Counted from the stretch's first letter, positions 17,455 through 26,792 are shown. The stretch is DNA of 64,000 bases from Pseudomonas fulva (GCF_023517795.1 NZ_CP082928.1:124001-188000), one strand, 5' to 3'. Numbers and translations are program-made. The notes: generated by a model from the letters alone, not told the origin.

Positions 17455-20400
17455 TGGAACAATTCCAGCTTTCACCGCAACAGCGCCTGCGCTGGCAGTC
17501 GGGCCTGCCTGCCGCCTCGCTGACACTCGATCTGCACGGTGCGGTCGACCTGTCGGAGCTGCATGGCCGCCTGCAGGCCCTGGTGGCACGCCATGAGGCA
17601 CTGCGCCTGCGGCTGTGCCCCTCGCCGGGGCTGCGCGTGCCCCTGCAACGGATCGTGCCGCCGAGCGAGGCGGTACATGCCGAAACCGGCGTGCGCCTGG
17701 AGTGCCAGGTGCTGGGCAGCGAGCACCAGCGCCTGCACCTGCAGTTGCCGGCACTGAGCGCCGACCGGGGTACCCTGCTGCGTCTGGCCAGGGCGCTGGC
17801 GTGCGAGGCGCAGGCGGACGACGAGGACATGAGCTACACCCAGTACAGCGCCTGGCTGTACGAACTGCAGGACGAGGAAGACGCCGAGCTGGGTCGCCGC
17901 TACTGGCGTGAGCAAGCCTTGGGCGAGCATGAGTCGGGCGAACTGCCCTATCGTCAGGTGCACCTGCAAGCCACGGCAGGCCATCTGATCGCTCAACTGG
18001 AGGGTACGCCGGAACTGACGACGCGGCTCGAAACCTTCTGCCGTCAGCACCAGGTGACTCCCGCCGAGGTCCTGCTGACGGCCTGGTGCGCCCTGCTGCA
18101 ACGTCTGACGCCGGGCGACGCGCCGGCCCTGACGATGAACTGGGTGCACGACTGCCGCGACGATTACGACGAACTGGCCGGCTGCTGGGGCGCGTTCGCC
18201 AAGTCCCTGCCCCTGGCCTGGCGCTTTTCGCTGCACACCCGCTTCGCCGAGGCACTCGACGGCGTGCAGCGGCTGTGCGACCGCGCACGCGAATGGCAGG
18301 AGTACTGCGACATCACCAGCGATCCCTCGCCAGATGCCAGGCGCTACGGCTTCGAGTGGGGCGGCCAGCTACCCCAGGCGCTGCCGATGGCGGGCAAGTC
18401 GGGCGTGCAGCTCTCGGTGCTGGAACTGAACTCACCGGCCCAGGCCTTCGACCTGTTGCTCACCCCGGAGGCCTTTCGCGACAGGCAAGGCGCCATCGTC
18501 TACCGCTTCAATCTCGCCTTCGCCAACACCGGCTACAGCCTGCAGAGCGCCCGGGTGCTGCTGGAGCAATACCGCTCCTTGCTGCTCGCCGCCCTCGACG
18601 ATCCTGAACAACGGCTACAGGCGCTGCCGCTGCACAGCCCGAGTTTCGACGCCACCCTGGCCGCTGTGCAGGGCCAGCGCAGCGAACTACCCGACCCGGC
18701 CTTCATGGCCTTCCCCCTGCGTTTCAGCCAGCAAGCATCACGCTTCGCCGAACGCCTGGCGCTGTGCGACGCCCGCCAGCAGTTGACCTATGCGCAACTG
18801 GAGGCGCGCAGCAACCAACTGGCGCGTTTTCTCAACGCACGCGGCATCGGTGCGGAGGATCGCGTGGCCCTGCACCTGGAGCGCAATGCCGACGCCATCG
18901 TCGCCATGCTCGGCGTGCTCAAGAGTGGCGCGGCCTTCCTGCCCTTGGACAACCAGCAGCCGCTGGCCCGCAGCCAGGCGATCCTGGCCGCCGCCCAGCC
19001 GGCCTTCCTGCTCATCGACGGCAGTGCCCCGGCACCGGCGCAAGCCGGCCTGGAGAGCCTCGACCTGGGTGACCTGCCACGCTGGCAGCACCTGCCGGAC
19101 GGCCCGCTGGAGCTGTCCGTTGTCGCCCACAGCGCCGCCTACGTGCTGCACACCTCCGGCAGCACCGGCACGCCCAAGGGCGTGGTGATCGAACATCGCC
19201 AGCTCGGCAGCTACGTGGACAGCCTGCTCCGGCGCCTGGCGCTGGCTCCCGGCGAGCGCAGCGCACTGGTCACCTCGCTGGCCGCCGACCTCAGCTATAC
19301 CCTGCTGTTCCCGGCCTTGCTCAGCGGCGGTGAGCTGCACGTGGTGGACAAGGCCACCAGCCTCGATGCGGCAACCTGGGCGGCCTACCAGGCACGTCAT
19401 CCGATCGATCACCTGAAAACCGTGCCCTCGTTGCTAGACGCCTGGCTCGCCCACAGTGCGGCCGCCGCCACCCTGCCGCGCAGGCAACTGATCCTGGGCG
19501 GCGAGCACAGCCCGCAACGCCTGCTGCAGAGCCTGCGGCGCCTCGCCCCCACACTGACGGTGTACAACCACTACGGCCCGACCGAAACCACCATCGGCGT
19601 GCTCATGCATCGCCTCGACCCGGCCATCGACTACCGCCACCTGCCCCTCGACGACCGCCTGGACGGCATGCGCACCTATCTGCTCGACGAGCAGGGCAAC
19701 CACGCTGCGCCCGGCCAGGCCGCCGAGCTCTATCTCGCCGGGCCGCAACTGGCACGCGGCTACCTGGACGAACAGCAGACCCGGGAGCGCTTCGGCGACC
19801 ACCCGCAGCTACCCGGTGAGCGCCTCTATCGCACCGGTGATCGCGCGCGCTACCGCCCGGACGGCAGCCTGGAGATCATCGGTCGCGTCGACCGCCAGGT
19901 GAAGATCCGTGGCTTTCGCGTCGAACTCGACGATATCGAGGCACAGCTCGCCCGCCTGCCCGGTGTGGCCCAGGCCGCCGTCACCTGCGTGGCACGTGGC
20001 CCCTTCGATCAGCAGTTGTTCGCCTTCCTCACCCTCGAACACGGCCAGGCCAGCACGCTCGCCCAGCTTCAGCACCAGGCGCAGGAGCGTCTGCTGGAGC
20101 ACATGCAGCCGGCCTTGCGCCTGGTCGATGGCCTGCCACTGCTGGGCAACGGCAAGCTGGATCGCAAGACCCTCGCCCAGTGGGCCGAACAGACGCTCGA
20201 CCAGGTCGGCGACAGCCTGCCGCGCACACCGCTGGAGCAGTTGCTGGCAGAGATCTGGGCCGGAGTGCTGGGTCTGGAACGGGTCGGCATCGAGGACGAT
20301 TTCTTCGCCCTCGGCGGCCACTCGCTGGCGGCGGTGAAGCTGGCCAGCCGCCTGCAGAATGCGCTGGGCACGGCGGTGCCGGTCAATGCCGTGTTCAATG

Positions 20401-21299
20401 CGCCGAGCGTGGCGCGTTTCGCCGAACTGGTGCAGGCACAGATGCAACTCTCGCCACTGGTATCGCTGTCGCGAGCCGATGAAGCGAAAGGCGACCTGTT
20501 CTGCTTCCACCCGTCCACCGGCCATGTGCAGGACTACCGCGTTCTGAGCGACGTATTGGTCGATTGGAACCTCTGGGGCCTGCAGGCCACCTATCTGGCC
20601 GAGGGCAGCCCGCAGCCAGGGCGCGACACGCTCGAGGCCCTGGCCGCGGTGTACGTCGAGCAGTTGCGCCGGCAGCAGCCTCACGGCCCGTACCATCTGC
20701 TCGGCTGGTCGCTCGGCGGCCTGCTGGCCTTCTGCGCGGCGGCGCAACTGGAGCAGGCCGGCGAGGAAGTCGCGTTTCTCGCCATCGTCGACTCGCAGAC
20801 CCAGCGCAGCACAGCGACGCAAAGCCTGGAGGCGTTGTTGCAAGCGGCCGCCGAACGACTCGACGCCGGGAGCCAGCAGCGGCTGTCGGCGTTGACCGAG
20901 GCGGCGCGCGCTCACCTGCTCGAGCGCACGCCAGACGAATGGCCACTGGCCCTTGCGCAGTGGGCTCGCCAGCAGGGCCTGCACCTGGCAGGCGACAGTT
21001 GGGAGCAACTGGAATACCGTTTGCGCCAGCATGCCCACACCCAGATGCTGATCGGCACCTTCCGGCCTGCCACGCTACGCTGCCCGCTGCACCTCTGGTG
21101 GGCCAGCGCGACCCTGCAGGCCGAAGACTTCAGCGCGCCGGACTGGCGCAACCTCAGCCAAGGCCCGAGCTGCGAGCAGACCGTTGCCGCGCAACACCTG
21201 GACATTCTGCGTCAGGAAGCCTGGCAACGGGCCCTGGTCGAGCGCCTGGCCAACCTGGGTACGCCACGGCGTGAACCTCTAGACCACGAGATGACTTGA
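17454..21299 (+). CDS. NRPS terminal module: interface-like domain-A(Asp)-T-TE
   Basis: A 1281-residue terminal NRPS. The first 420 or so residues form a condensation-superfamily domain without the catalytic HHxxxD (LPALSAD at 98-104). It has the YTQYSAW and YWREQ features I associate with interface domains that recruit aspartyl beta-hydroxylases. It is followed by A (about 440-930, HTSGSTGTPKG), T (GGHSLAAVKL near 955) and a type I thioesterase with nucleophile Ser1086 in GWSLGG. The A code reads DLTKIGHIGK, aspartate. With no functional C domain of its own, condensation must use the C domain near the end of the preceding protein, so the two proteins have to dock. The thioesterase releases the product by hydrolysis or cyclization; which is unknown. 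Confidence 0.92.
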   Translation: MEQFQLSPQQRLRWQSGLPAASLTLDLHGAVDLSELHGRLQALVARHEALRLRLCPSPGLRVPLQRIVPPSEAVHAETGVRLECQVLGSEHQRLHLQLPALSADRGTLLRLARALACEAQADDEDMSYTQYSAWLYELQDEEDAELGRRYWREQALGEHESGELPYRQVHLQATAGHLIAQLEGTPELTTRLETFCRQHQVTPAEVLLTAWCALLQRLTPGDAPALTMNWVHDCRDDYDELAGCWGAFAKSLPLAWRFSLHTRFAEALDGVQRLCDRAREWQEYCDITSDPSPDARRYGFEWGGQLPQALPMAGKSGVQLSVLELNSPAQAFDLLLTPEAFRDRQGAIVYRFNLAFANTGYSLQSARVLLEQYRSLLLAALDDPEQRLQALPLHSPSFDATLAAVQGQRSELPDPAFMAFPLRFSQQASRFAERLALCDARQQLTYAQLEARSNQLARFLNARGIGAEDRVALHLERNADAIVAMLGVLKSGAAFLPLDNQQPLARSQAILAAAQPAFLLIDGSAPAPAQAGLESLDLGDLPRWQHLPDGPLELSVVAHSAAYVLHTSGSTGTPKGVVIEHRQLGSYVDSLLRRLALAPGERSALVTSLAADLSYTLLFPALLSGGELHVVDKATSLDAATWAAYQARHPIDHLKTVPSLLDAWLAHSAAAATLPRRQLILGGEHSPQRLLQSLRRLAPTLTVYNHYGPTETTIGVLMHRLDPAIDYRHLPLDDRLDGMRTYLLDEQGNHAAPGQAAELYLAGPQLARGYLDEQQTRERFGDHPQLPGERLYRTGDRARYRPDGSLEIIGRVDRQVKIRGFRVELDDIEAQLARLPGVAQAAVTCVARGPFDQQLFAFLTLEHGQASTLAQLQHQAQERLLEHMQPALRLVDGLPLLGNGKLDRKTLAQWAEQTLDQVGDSLPRTPLEQLLAEIWAGVLGLERVGIEDDFFALGGHSLAAVKLASRLQNALGTAVPVNAVFNAPSVARFAELVQAQMQLSPLVSLSRADEAKGDLFCFHPSTGHVQDYRVLSDVLVDWNLWGLQATYLAEGSPQPGRDTLEALAAVYVEQLRRQQPHGPYHLLGWSLGGLLAFCAAAQLEQAGEEVAFLAIVDSQTQRSTATQSLEALLQAAAERLDAGSQQRLSALTEAARAHLLERTPDEWPLALAQWARQQGLHLAGDSWEQLEYRLRQHAHTQMLIGTFRPATLRCPLHLWWASATLQAEDFSAPDWRNLSQGPSCEQTVAAQHLDILRQEAWQRALVERLANLGTPRREPLDHEMT

Positions 21300-21300
21300 G

Positions 21301-22938
21301 ATGGATCTGTTACTGCTACTGGCGCGACGTTCCTGGCGCACCCTGCTGATCGCCACCGCCACCGGCCTGGCCTGCGGCCTGGCAGCCGCCGGTCTGATCG
21401 CCAACATCAACCACTCCCTGGCCGGCTTCAGCCAGTTGCGCCCGGCCGATGGGCTGCTGTTCGCCGGCCTGGTGGTGCTGGTCGTCAGCGGACGCATCGT
21501 CTCCGACGTGAGCCTGTTGCGCCTCGGGCAGACGGCGGTCAGCGACATGCGCCTGCACCTGAGCGGCAAGCTGATCGATACCCCCTACCCACGCCTGCAA
21601 CGCCTGGGCAAGCACCGCCTGCTGGCGATGCTCACCGACGATACGCAGACCATCAGCCAGGCGGTAGAGCTGGTGCCCATCCTCCTGGTCAACAGCGGCA
21701 TCGTGCTGGCCTGCCTGGGTTACTTGGGCTGGCTCAGCCTGCCGTTGCTGGGGCTGACCACGGCACTGATCCTGCTCGGCGCGGCAAGTTTCCACTGGCC
21801 GCAGCGCAAGGCGCTGACCTCCATCGGCAAGGCGCGGGAGCTGAAGGATCAGCTGTTCGACCAGTACCGCCTGCTCACCGACGGCAGCAAGGAACTGCAG
21901 CTCAACCACTCGCGGCGCCTGCAGTTCTTCGAGCGCCTGCTCTACCCCATCAGCCAGCAGTACCGCCGCGACTTCGTGCGCGGCATGAGCATCTACGCCC
22001 TGGTGCTCAACTGGGGTAACGGCATCTTCTACCTGCTGATCGGCACGGTGCTGTTCCTGGCACCACAGTTCATCGATCTTGGTGCGACCCTGGTGACCGG
22101 TTATATCCTCACCCTGCTGTACATGATCACGCCGCTGTCCGAGCTGATGAATGCCCTGCCCACCCTGGGCCGGGCCAGCGTCTCGCTGCGCAAGATCCGC
22201 GCACTAGAAGGACAGCTGGAAGTCGCCGGCACACCGGCGGATACCCTGTCGCCGGCCCGACACGTGGCACGCTTGCAATGCCGCGAGGTGCGCCACAGCT
22301 ATTACCGCGAGGGGGAGGACGGCCGTTTCACCCTCGGCCCGTTCGACCTCGAGCTGCGCGCTGGCGAGGTGGTCTTCATCACCGGTGGCAACGGCAGCGG
22401 CAAGACCACCCTGGCCCTGCTGCTGACCGGCCTCTATCAACCCGAAGGCGGCGACTTGCTGCTCGACGAGCAGGTATCCGCGAGCACCCAGAATCATCTC
22501 TACCGCCAGCATTTCTCGGCGATCTTCACCGACTTCTGCCTGTTCGAGCACCTGCTCGACGGCGATAACCCACACCTGATGCAGCAAGCCCGTGACTACC
22601 TGGCGCACCTGCAACTGGCGCACAAGGTCAATATCGAAGGCGGTCGCCTGTCCACCCTCGACCTCTCCACCGGCCAGCGCAAGCGCCTGGCCCTGCTGGC
22701 TGCCTACCTCGACGACCGCCCCTGCTACCTGTTCGACGAATGGGCGGCGGACCAGGACCCGGTGTTCAAGCGCTTCTTCTACACCAGGATCCTTCCCGAT
22801 CTGCGCCAGCGTGGAAAACTGGTGATCGTGATCTCCCACGACGACGCCTACTTCCACCTGGCCGACCGGCTGATCAAGGTGAACCAGGGCTGCGTGTCCG
22901 AAACCGGCACCGAGCCGCTCGCGGCTGCGGCCTACTGA
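21301..22938 (+). CDS. Cyclic-peptide/siderophore export ABC transporter (PvdE/SyrD type)
   Basis: A 545-residue inner-membrane half transporter with permease and ATPase fused. About six hydrophobic segments fill the first 300 residues. The nucleotide-binding part has a Walker A at 362-370 (GGNGSGKTT), an unusual signature LDLSTGQRKRLAL and the Walker B YLFDEWAADQDP, all typical of the PvdE/SyrD/cyclic-peptide exporter family. It begins one base after the terminal NRPS stop and is surely co-transcribed. By analogy with PvdE it should move the peptide or a precursor from cytoplasm to periplasm. That role is inference from family and context. Confidence 0.9.
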   Translation: MDLLLLLARRSWRTLLIATATGLACGLAAAGLIANINHSLAGFSQLRPADGLLFAGLVVLVVSGRIVSDVSLLRLGQTAVSDMRLHLSGKLIDTPYPRLQRLGKHRLLAMLTDDTQTISQAVELVPILLVNSGIVLACLGYLGWLSLPLLGLTTALILLGAASFHWPQRKALTSIGKARELKDQLFDQYRLLTDGSKELQLNHSRRLQFFERLLYPISQQYRRDFVRGMSIYALVLNWGNGIFYLLIGTVLFLAPQFIDLGATLVTGYILTLLYMITPLSELMNALPTLGRASVSLRKIRALEGQLEVAGTPADTLSPARHVARLQCREVRHSYYREGEDGRFTLGPFDLELRAGEVVFITGGNGSGKTTLALLLTGLYQPEGGDLLLDEQVSASTQNHLYRQHFSAIFTDFCLFEHLLDGDNPHLMQQARDYLAHLQLAHKVNIEGGRLSTLDLSTGQRKRLALLAAYLDDRPCYLFDEWAADQDPVFKRFFYTRILPDLRQRGKLVIVISHDDAYFHLADRLIKVNQGCVSETGTEPLAAAAY

Positions 22939-22949
22939 GGAGGCAGGTC

Positions 22950-23732
22950 ATGCATGCCCAGGTTCTGTCCGAGCAACGCCTTCCTGACTCGTCATGGATC
23001 CAGACCCGCCCGCTGCCCAGCGCGCGCCTGCGCCTGTTCTGCTTCCCCTTCGCCGGTGGCAGCGCCGGCAGCTTCATCCCCTGGTTCGCGAAACTGGCGC
23101 CGAGCATCCAGCTTTGCGCCATTCAGCTACCAGGACGTGGCGCACGCTTCGGCGAGCCGCCGCTGGATGACTTCGCCCAGTTGCTCGAGCAACTGGGCCA
23201 GGTCATCGCCCGGCACGACGACCGCCCCTATGCCTTCTTCGGCCACAGCCTCGGCGCCCTGGTCGCCTTCGAGCTGGCCCACCACTGCGTCAGACGCGGC
23301 CTGGCCTCTCCCCGCCATCTGTTCGTCTCGGCCAGCGGCGCGCCGCGCCACCGCGTCGGGGCACCGCGCTACCACCTGCTCAGTGACGGTGAACTGCTGG
23401 GCAAGCTGCGTGACTACGCCGGCACCCCGCCCGAAGTGCTGGCCAATCAGGAACTGATGACCTTGCTGCTACCGGCCATCCGCGCCGATTTCGCCCTGCT
23501 GAGCCGCTACCGCTACCAGCAGCGCCCACGCCTCGACGTACCCATGAGCGTGCTGGCCGGGCATGACGATGCCCATGTGGGTCGGGAAACGCTGCACGAC
23601 TGGCAGATGGAAACCAGAGCCGGCTGCGAATTGCACGGCTTCGAGGGCGGGCATTTCTTCGCCTTCGAGCAGCCGGAACAGGTAGTGGAACTGGTGAAGC
23701 GTCGGTTGGGAGTTGCCGAGACGATTGCGTAG
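22950..23732 (+). CDS. Type II thioesterase
   Basis: A 260-residue alpha/beta hydrolase of the GrsT/PchC family, which clears misloaded acyl groups from carrier-protein arms and so keeps NRPS assembly lines running. The N-terminal LFCFPFAGG motif, the nucleophile Ser100 in GHSLG and His235 in GGHFF fit a catalytic triad. The ATG at 22950 is chosen because a strong GAGGAGG sits about seven bases upstream; the open frame extends further but overlaps the transporter gene. It lies 11 bases after the exporter and is the last gene of the plus-strand NRPS operon visible here. Confidence 0.92.
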   Translation: MHAQVLSEQRLPDSSWIQTRPLPSARLRLFCFPFAGGSAGSFIPWFAKLAPSIQLCAIQLPGRGARFGEPPLDDFAQLLEQLGQVIARHDDRPYAFFGHSLGALVAFELAHHCVRRGLASPRHLFVSASGAPRHRVGAPRYHLLSDGELLGKLRDYAGTPPEVLANQELMTLLLPAIRADFALLSRYRYQQRPRLDVPMSVLAGHDDAHVGRETLHDWQMETRAGCELHGFEGGHFFAFEQPEQVVELVKRRLGVAETIA

Positions 23733-23742
23733 CCCGAGCGAG

Positions 23743-24474
23743 CTAGCCCTCGGCCCCGTAGATATAACGCAGATAGCTCGCCTGCTCCGCCTGGGGCAGG
23801 CGATGCAGCTTCGGGCAGGACTCGCACAGCACCTGCGGCTTGCCGGCTACTGGAGCATGCAACTGGTAGTGCAGGCAGCAATGGCGGCGCAAGGGGATGC
23901 GAGCACAGACCTCGGGCGCCGGCGAGTCGACCATCCACTGCAGGCTTCTGGGCTTCAGCCGTCCGTCAGCGACCACGGCACGCTCCAGCCAGCGGTGAGC
24001 CTCGGCGAATCCCTCACGCTCGAGGTTGGGGTCGATGCGGGCGAAGGCGCCATCCCAGATGGCGGCGAAGTTGCCCCATAGCACCTTCGGTGCCAGCCCA
24101 CCCCAGGCGGCAATGCTGGTGAACAGCGGTTCCAGGTGCTCATGCAGCAGACGCGCCCAGTAGTCATCACGCTGCCGGGCGGCAAGTGAGGCCTGTGGCG
24201 TCGGCAGCCACAAAGCGCGGGGCTGGCCCGCGTCATGCAACAAGGCGACTTCCCGCTCCCAGAAGGCGATGGTCAGGTCACGCGTCAACACGGCCGCCAG
24301 CGTGGCCGGCAGCATGACGCTGAAGTAATTCATCGACCACTGGGAGGCGACTGGGGGGCGCTTGATGCCGGGATAGAGTTCGGCGAAACGTTCGAGCATA
24401 GGGTGCAGCACCCTGGGGTCTGCAAGGTCGGCCAGCGGCACCGAAGTGCGCCCTTGGCTTTCCACCTGGATCAC
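23743..24474 (-). CDS. Siderophore-iron reductase, FhuF-like
   Basis: Cytoplasmic [2Fe-2S] ferric-siderophore reductase that frees iron from imported siderophore. The C-terminus has the CC...CxxC pattern of the FhuF family (CCLHYQL, then LCESCPKL). The first available conventional start is the GTG at 24474, giving 243 residues, but it has no Shine-Dalgarno sequence. Protein-like sequence (ELPDWLCQAWPPIQ) continues in frame upstream, and a GGAGG stands before an ATC codon at 24522-24520. The true N-terminus is therefore probably about 16 residues longer. It converges on the type II thioesterase with a 10-base gap, and a Fur-box-like site lies just upstream. Confidence 0.82.
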   Translation of the reverse strand: MIQVESQGRTSVPLADLADPRVLHPMLERFAELYPGIKRPPVASQWSMNYFSVMLPATLAAVLTRDLTIAFWEREVALLHDAGQPRALWLPTPQASLAARQRDDYWARLLHEHLEPLFTSIAAWGGLAPKVLWGNFAAIWDGAFARIDPNLEREGFAEAHRWLERAVVADGRLKPRSLQWMVDSPAPEVCARIPLRRHCCLHYQLHAPVAGKPQVLCESCPKLHRLPQAEQASYLRYIYGAEG

Positions 24475-24552
24475 GCGCTGGATGGGCGGCCATGCTTGGC
24501 ACAGCCAGTCCGGTAGTTCGATGGCCTGCCTCCGCCACGCTGGGTCAAACCG

Positions 24553-24571
24553 ATGAGAACGATTAGCGTTG
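24553..24571. promoter_or_regulatory. Fur box (iron repression), divergent
   Basis: The 19 bases ATGAGAACGATTAGCGTTG closely match the common Fur-box form with GAGAAtGATTAtCaTT. The site lies between the FhuF-like reductase (minus strand) and the ABC transporter at 24631 (plus strand). A possible plus-strand promoter overlaps it: TTGATG at 24569 and TATAAA at 24590, with a rather short 15-base spacer. Fur control of both flanking genes is inference from position. Confidence 0.65.
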
Positions 24572-24630
24572 ATGGTATAGCCGCCCCTCTATAAACTCAA
24601 CGCGTTTCACGCCGGGCAACTCGAGGCCAC

Positions 24631-26376
24631 ATGCAGACATTACGTGATTTCTGGTTGCTCGCCCGGCCGTTCTGGTCGTCTGCCGAAAAACGCCCCGCCC
24701 TCCTGCTGTTGTTCGGCACGATCCTGATGAACCTGTGCCTGGTCGGGGTCAACCTGCTGTACAACTTCTGGAACCTGCATTTCTACAATGCGCTGCAGGC
24801 CCTCGATTACGACGCCTTCCTGATCGGTGGCATACAGTTTCTCTTCCTGCAGATGGGCCTGGCCGTCTTCACCGTGGCCGCCTTCCATTTCCAGCAGAAA
24901 CTCACCCTGCGCTGGCGCCGCTGGGCCACCGAGAACACCTTGCAACTCTGGCTGCAGCGCCAGCGTTACCTCAAGCTGCAGTTGACGGCCCCGGAAACGG
25001 ACAACCCCGATCAGCGCATCGCCGACGACATCAACCTGTTCATCACCATGTCGCTGAAACTCAGCCTGGGCCTGATGACCGCCCTGCTGTCGCTGTTCTC
25101 CTTCCTGCACATTCTCTGGCAGGCATCGAGTCTTGTGCGTATCCCCATCGCGGGGGAGGAACTGGTGATTCCCGGCCTGCTGGTATGGGCCGCGCTGCTC
25201 TATTCCATCCTCGGTACTGGCGGCGCCTTCTGGCTGGGGCGCGCATTGCCACGCCTGAATTTCATCCAGCAGCGTCGTGAGGCGGATTTTCGCTTCGCCA
25301 TGATGCGCCTGCGGGAAAACGCCGAAGCCGTTGCCCAGTATCGGGGCGAAAGCGAAGAGCACGCTCGTTTCAGCCAGCGCCTGGGGGCGGCACTGGAGAA
25401 TTTCTGGTCCCTGGTAAAACAGCAGAAGATCGTGCTCGGCTACTCCACCTTCTACATGCGCAGCGCCATGATCATTCCCATGTTCATCATGGCGCCCCAG
25501 TTCTTCGCCGGTGCCTTCCCCCTGGGCCGCCTGACCCAGCTCAGCGCCGCCTTTGGCGAGGTTCACGAGGCCATGGCCTATCTGGTCAAGGTATTTCCCG
25601 AGCTTGCCGAATGGAAATCGGTGGTCGACCGCCTGATCGGTTTCCAGCAACGCCTGGATGGTATCGGCAACGAGAACGGCCTAGACCTTGAATACCAGGC
25701 GGAGGGCTTCGACGTGCAGGATCTGTCGCTGTGGCTGCCCAATGGCAGGCGGCTGCTCAAAGGTTTCGACCTGCACCTGCAACCCGGTGAGCGCCTGCTG
25801 ATCCAGGCACCGTCCGGCTTCGGCAAATCCACGCTGATCCGCGCCCTGACCGGCATCTGGAACCATGCCAGCGGCGTGGTGCGCTACGACCTGGGCAGCA
25901 CCCTTACCCTGGCGCAGAAGCCCTACCTGCCCCTCGGCACCCTGCGCGACATGCTCTGGTATCCGTCAGCGCCACACCCTGAAGAAGATCCGCGACTGCT
26001 GGCGGCGATGCATCAATGCGACATCGGCCACCTGAGCGAACGGCTTGATGCCGAACTCGACTGGTCACAGACCCTGAGCATTGGCGAACAGCAGCGTTGT
26101 GCCTTCGTGCGCGCCCTGCTGCTCCAACCAAAGGTACTGTTCCTGGATGAAAGCAGCTCGGCACTGGACGAAGCGAGCGAAAGGAACTGTTATCAGCAAT
26201 TGCGCCATGCCTTGCCGGACGCCATCGTGATCAGCGTCGGGCATCGGGCATCGCTGGCCGCCCTGCATGGCAAGACCCTGGACCTCGACCACGACGCGAA
26301 AAGTGGCGACGGGGCTCGCCAGCACATCGCCAATAGCCCAACACCCTGCCGACAGGCGCACAGTTCCACCTCGTGA
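24631..26376 (+). CDS. ABC transporter permease/ATPase, SbmA/BacA-YddA family
   Basis: A 581-residue fused membrane-ATPase protein. The N-terminal 330 or so residues hold several hydrophobic helices characteristic of the SbmA/BacA/ABCD-like fold. The ATPase domain has a Walker A at 394-401 (PSGFGKST), the signature LSIGEQQRCAF and the Walker B VLFLDESSSALDE. The last 30 residues after the domain are low-complexity and may be a tail. Relatives move peptides, cobalamin or unknown substrates. Its Fur-box-like promoter and its place beside the NRPS genes suggest siderophore uptake or secretion, but direction and substrate cannot be read from sequence. Confidence 0.82.
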   Translation: MQTLRDFWLLARPFWSSAEKRPALLLLFGTILMNLCLVGVNLLYNFWNLHFYNALQALDYDAFLIGGIQFLFLQMGLAVFTVAAFHFQQKLTLRWRRWATENTLQLWLQRQRYLKLQLTAPETDNPDQRIADDINLFITMSLKLSLGLMTALLSLFSFLHILWQASSLVRIPIAGEELVIPGLLVWAALLYSILGTGGAFWLGRALPRLNFIQQRREADFRFAMMRLRENAEAVAQYRGESEEHARFSQRLGAALENFWSLVKQQKIVLGYSTFYMRSAMIIPMFIMAPQFFAGAFPLGRLTQLSAAFGEVHEAMAYLVKVFPELAEWKSVVDRLIGFQQRLDGIGNENGLDLEYQAEGFDVQDLSLWLPNGRRLLKGFDLHLQPGERLLIQAPSGFGKSTLIRALTGIWNHASGVVRYDLGSTLTLAQKPYLPLGTLRDMLWYPSAPHPEEDPRLLAAMHQCDIGHLSERLDAELDWSQTLSIGEQQRCAFVRALLLQPKVLFLDESSSALDEASERNCYQQLRHALPDAIVISVGHRASLAALHGKTLDLDHDAKSGDGARQHIANSPTPCRQAHSSTS

Positions 26377-26483
26377 TGGCCTCGGTAAGCAGCGCGGTGT
26401 ACGACATCGACAGGCACGGCGACGCCGAGACGCCCAGACAAAGATCGGTGCCTGATTCGTAACTTGGAGGGCGATAAACGCAA

Positions 26484-26540
26484 AACCGCCAATCATCCCA
26501 GCCATAACAGGGCTGGTTTGATCGGCGGTTAGCTTTTTCT
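26484..26540. terminator. Bidirectional rho-independent terminator
   Basis: A long stem (ACCGCC/GGCGGT flanks with ATCA/TGAT and an inner AGCC/GGCT) ends in CTTTTTC on the plus strand, after the ABC transporter. On the minus strand the same stem is followed by a T-rich stretch that can end the tRNA transcript. Confidence 0.7.
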
Positions 26541-26612
26541 GGACATCCAGCAGAACGGCATCGACCTGCTGAGCGACAGACTACAGACCTTGGATCGTCC
26601 GTAGTGAAGAAT

Positions 26613-26688
<76 letters not shown>

Positions 26689-26701
26689 ATTTACAACAAA
26701 T

Positions 26702-26777
26702 TGGCGTCCCCTAGGGGACTCGAACCCCTGTTACCGCCGTGAAAGGGCGGTGTCCTAGGCCACTAGACGAAGGGGAC
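26702..26777 (-). tRNA. tRNA-Glu(TTC), copy 2
   Basis: A 76-nt tRNA with acceptor GTCCCCT, anticodon TTC within CCTTTCACG, T-arm GGGTTCGAACCCC and encoded CCA. It looks identical to the copy at 26930-27005. Confidence 0.97.
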
Positions 26778-26792
26778 CTGGAACTTCTTACC

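Noticed and set aside
24278..24538. Alternative minus-strand frame with GTG start and a good ribosome site near the FhuF-like start
   Set aside because: Translation is unlike any protein and lies in the wrong frame for the cysteine motif; it could only matter if a frameshift joined it, for which there is no sign.
26541..26604. Short in-frame stretch LFLDIQQNGIDLLSDRL before the tRNA array that reads like a coding remnant
   Set aside because: Only 23 codons, no start and no recognisable parent gene; could be chance.
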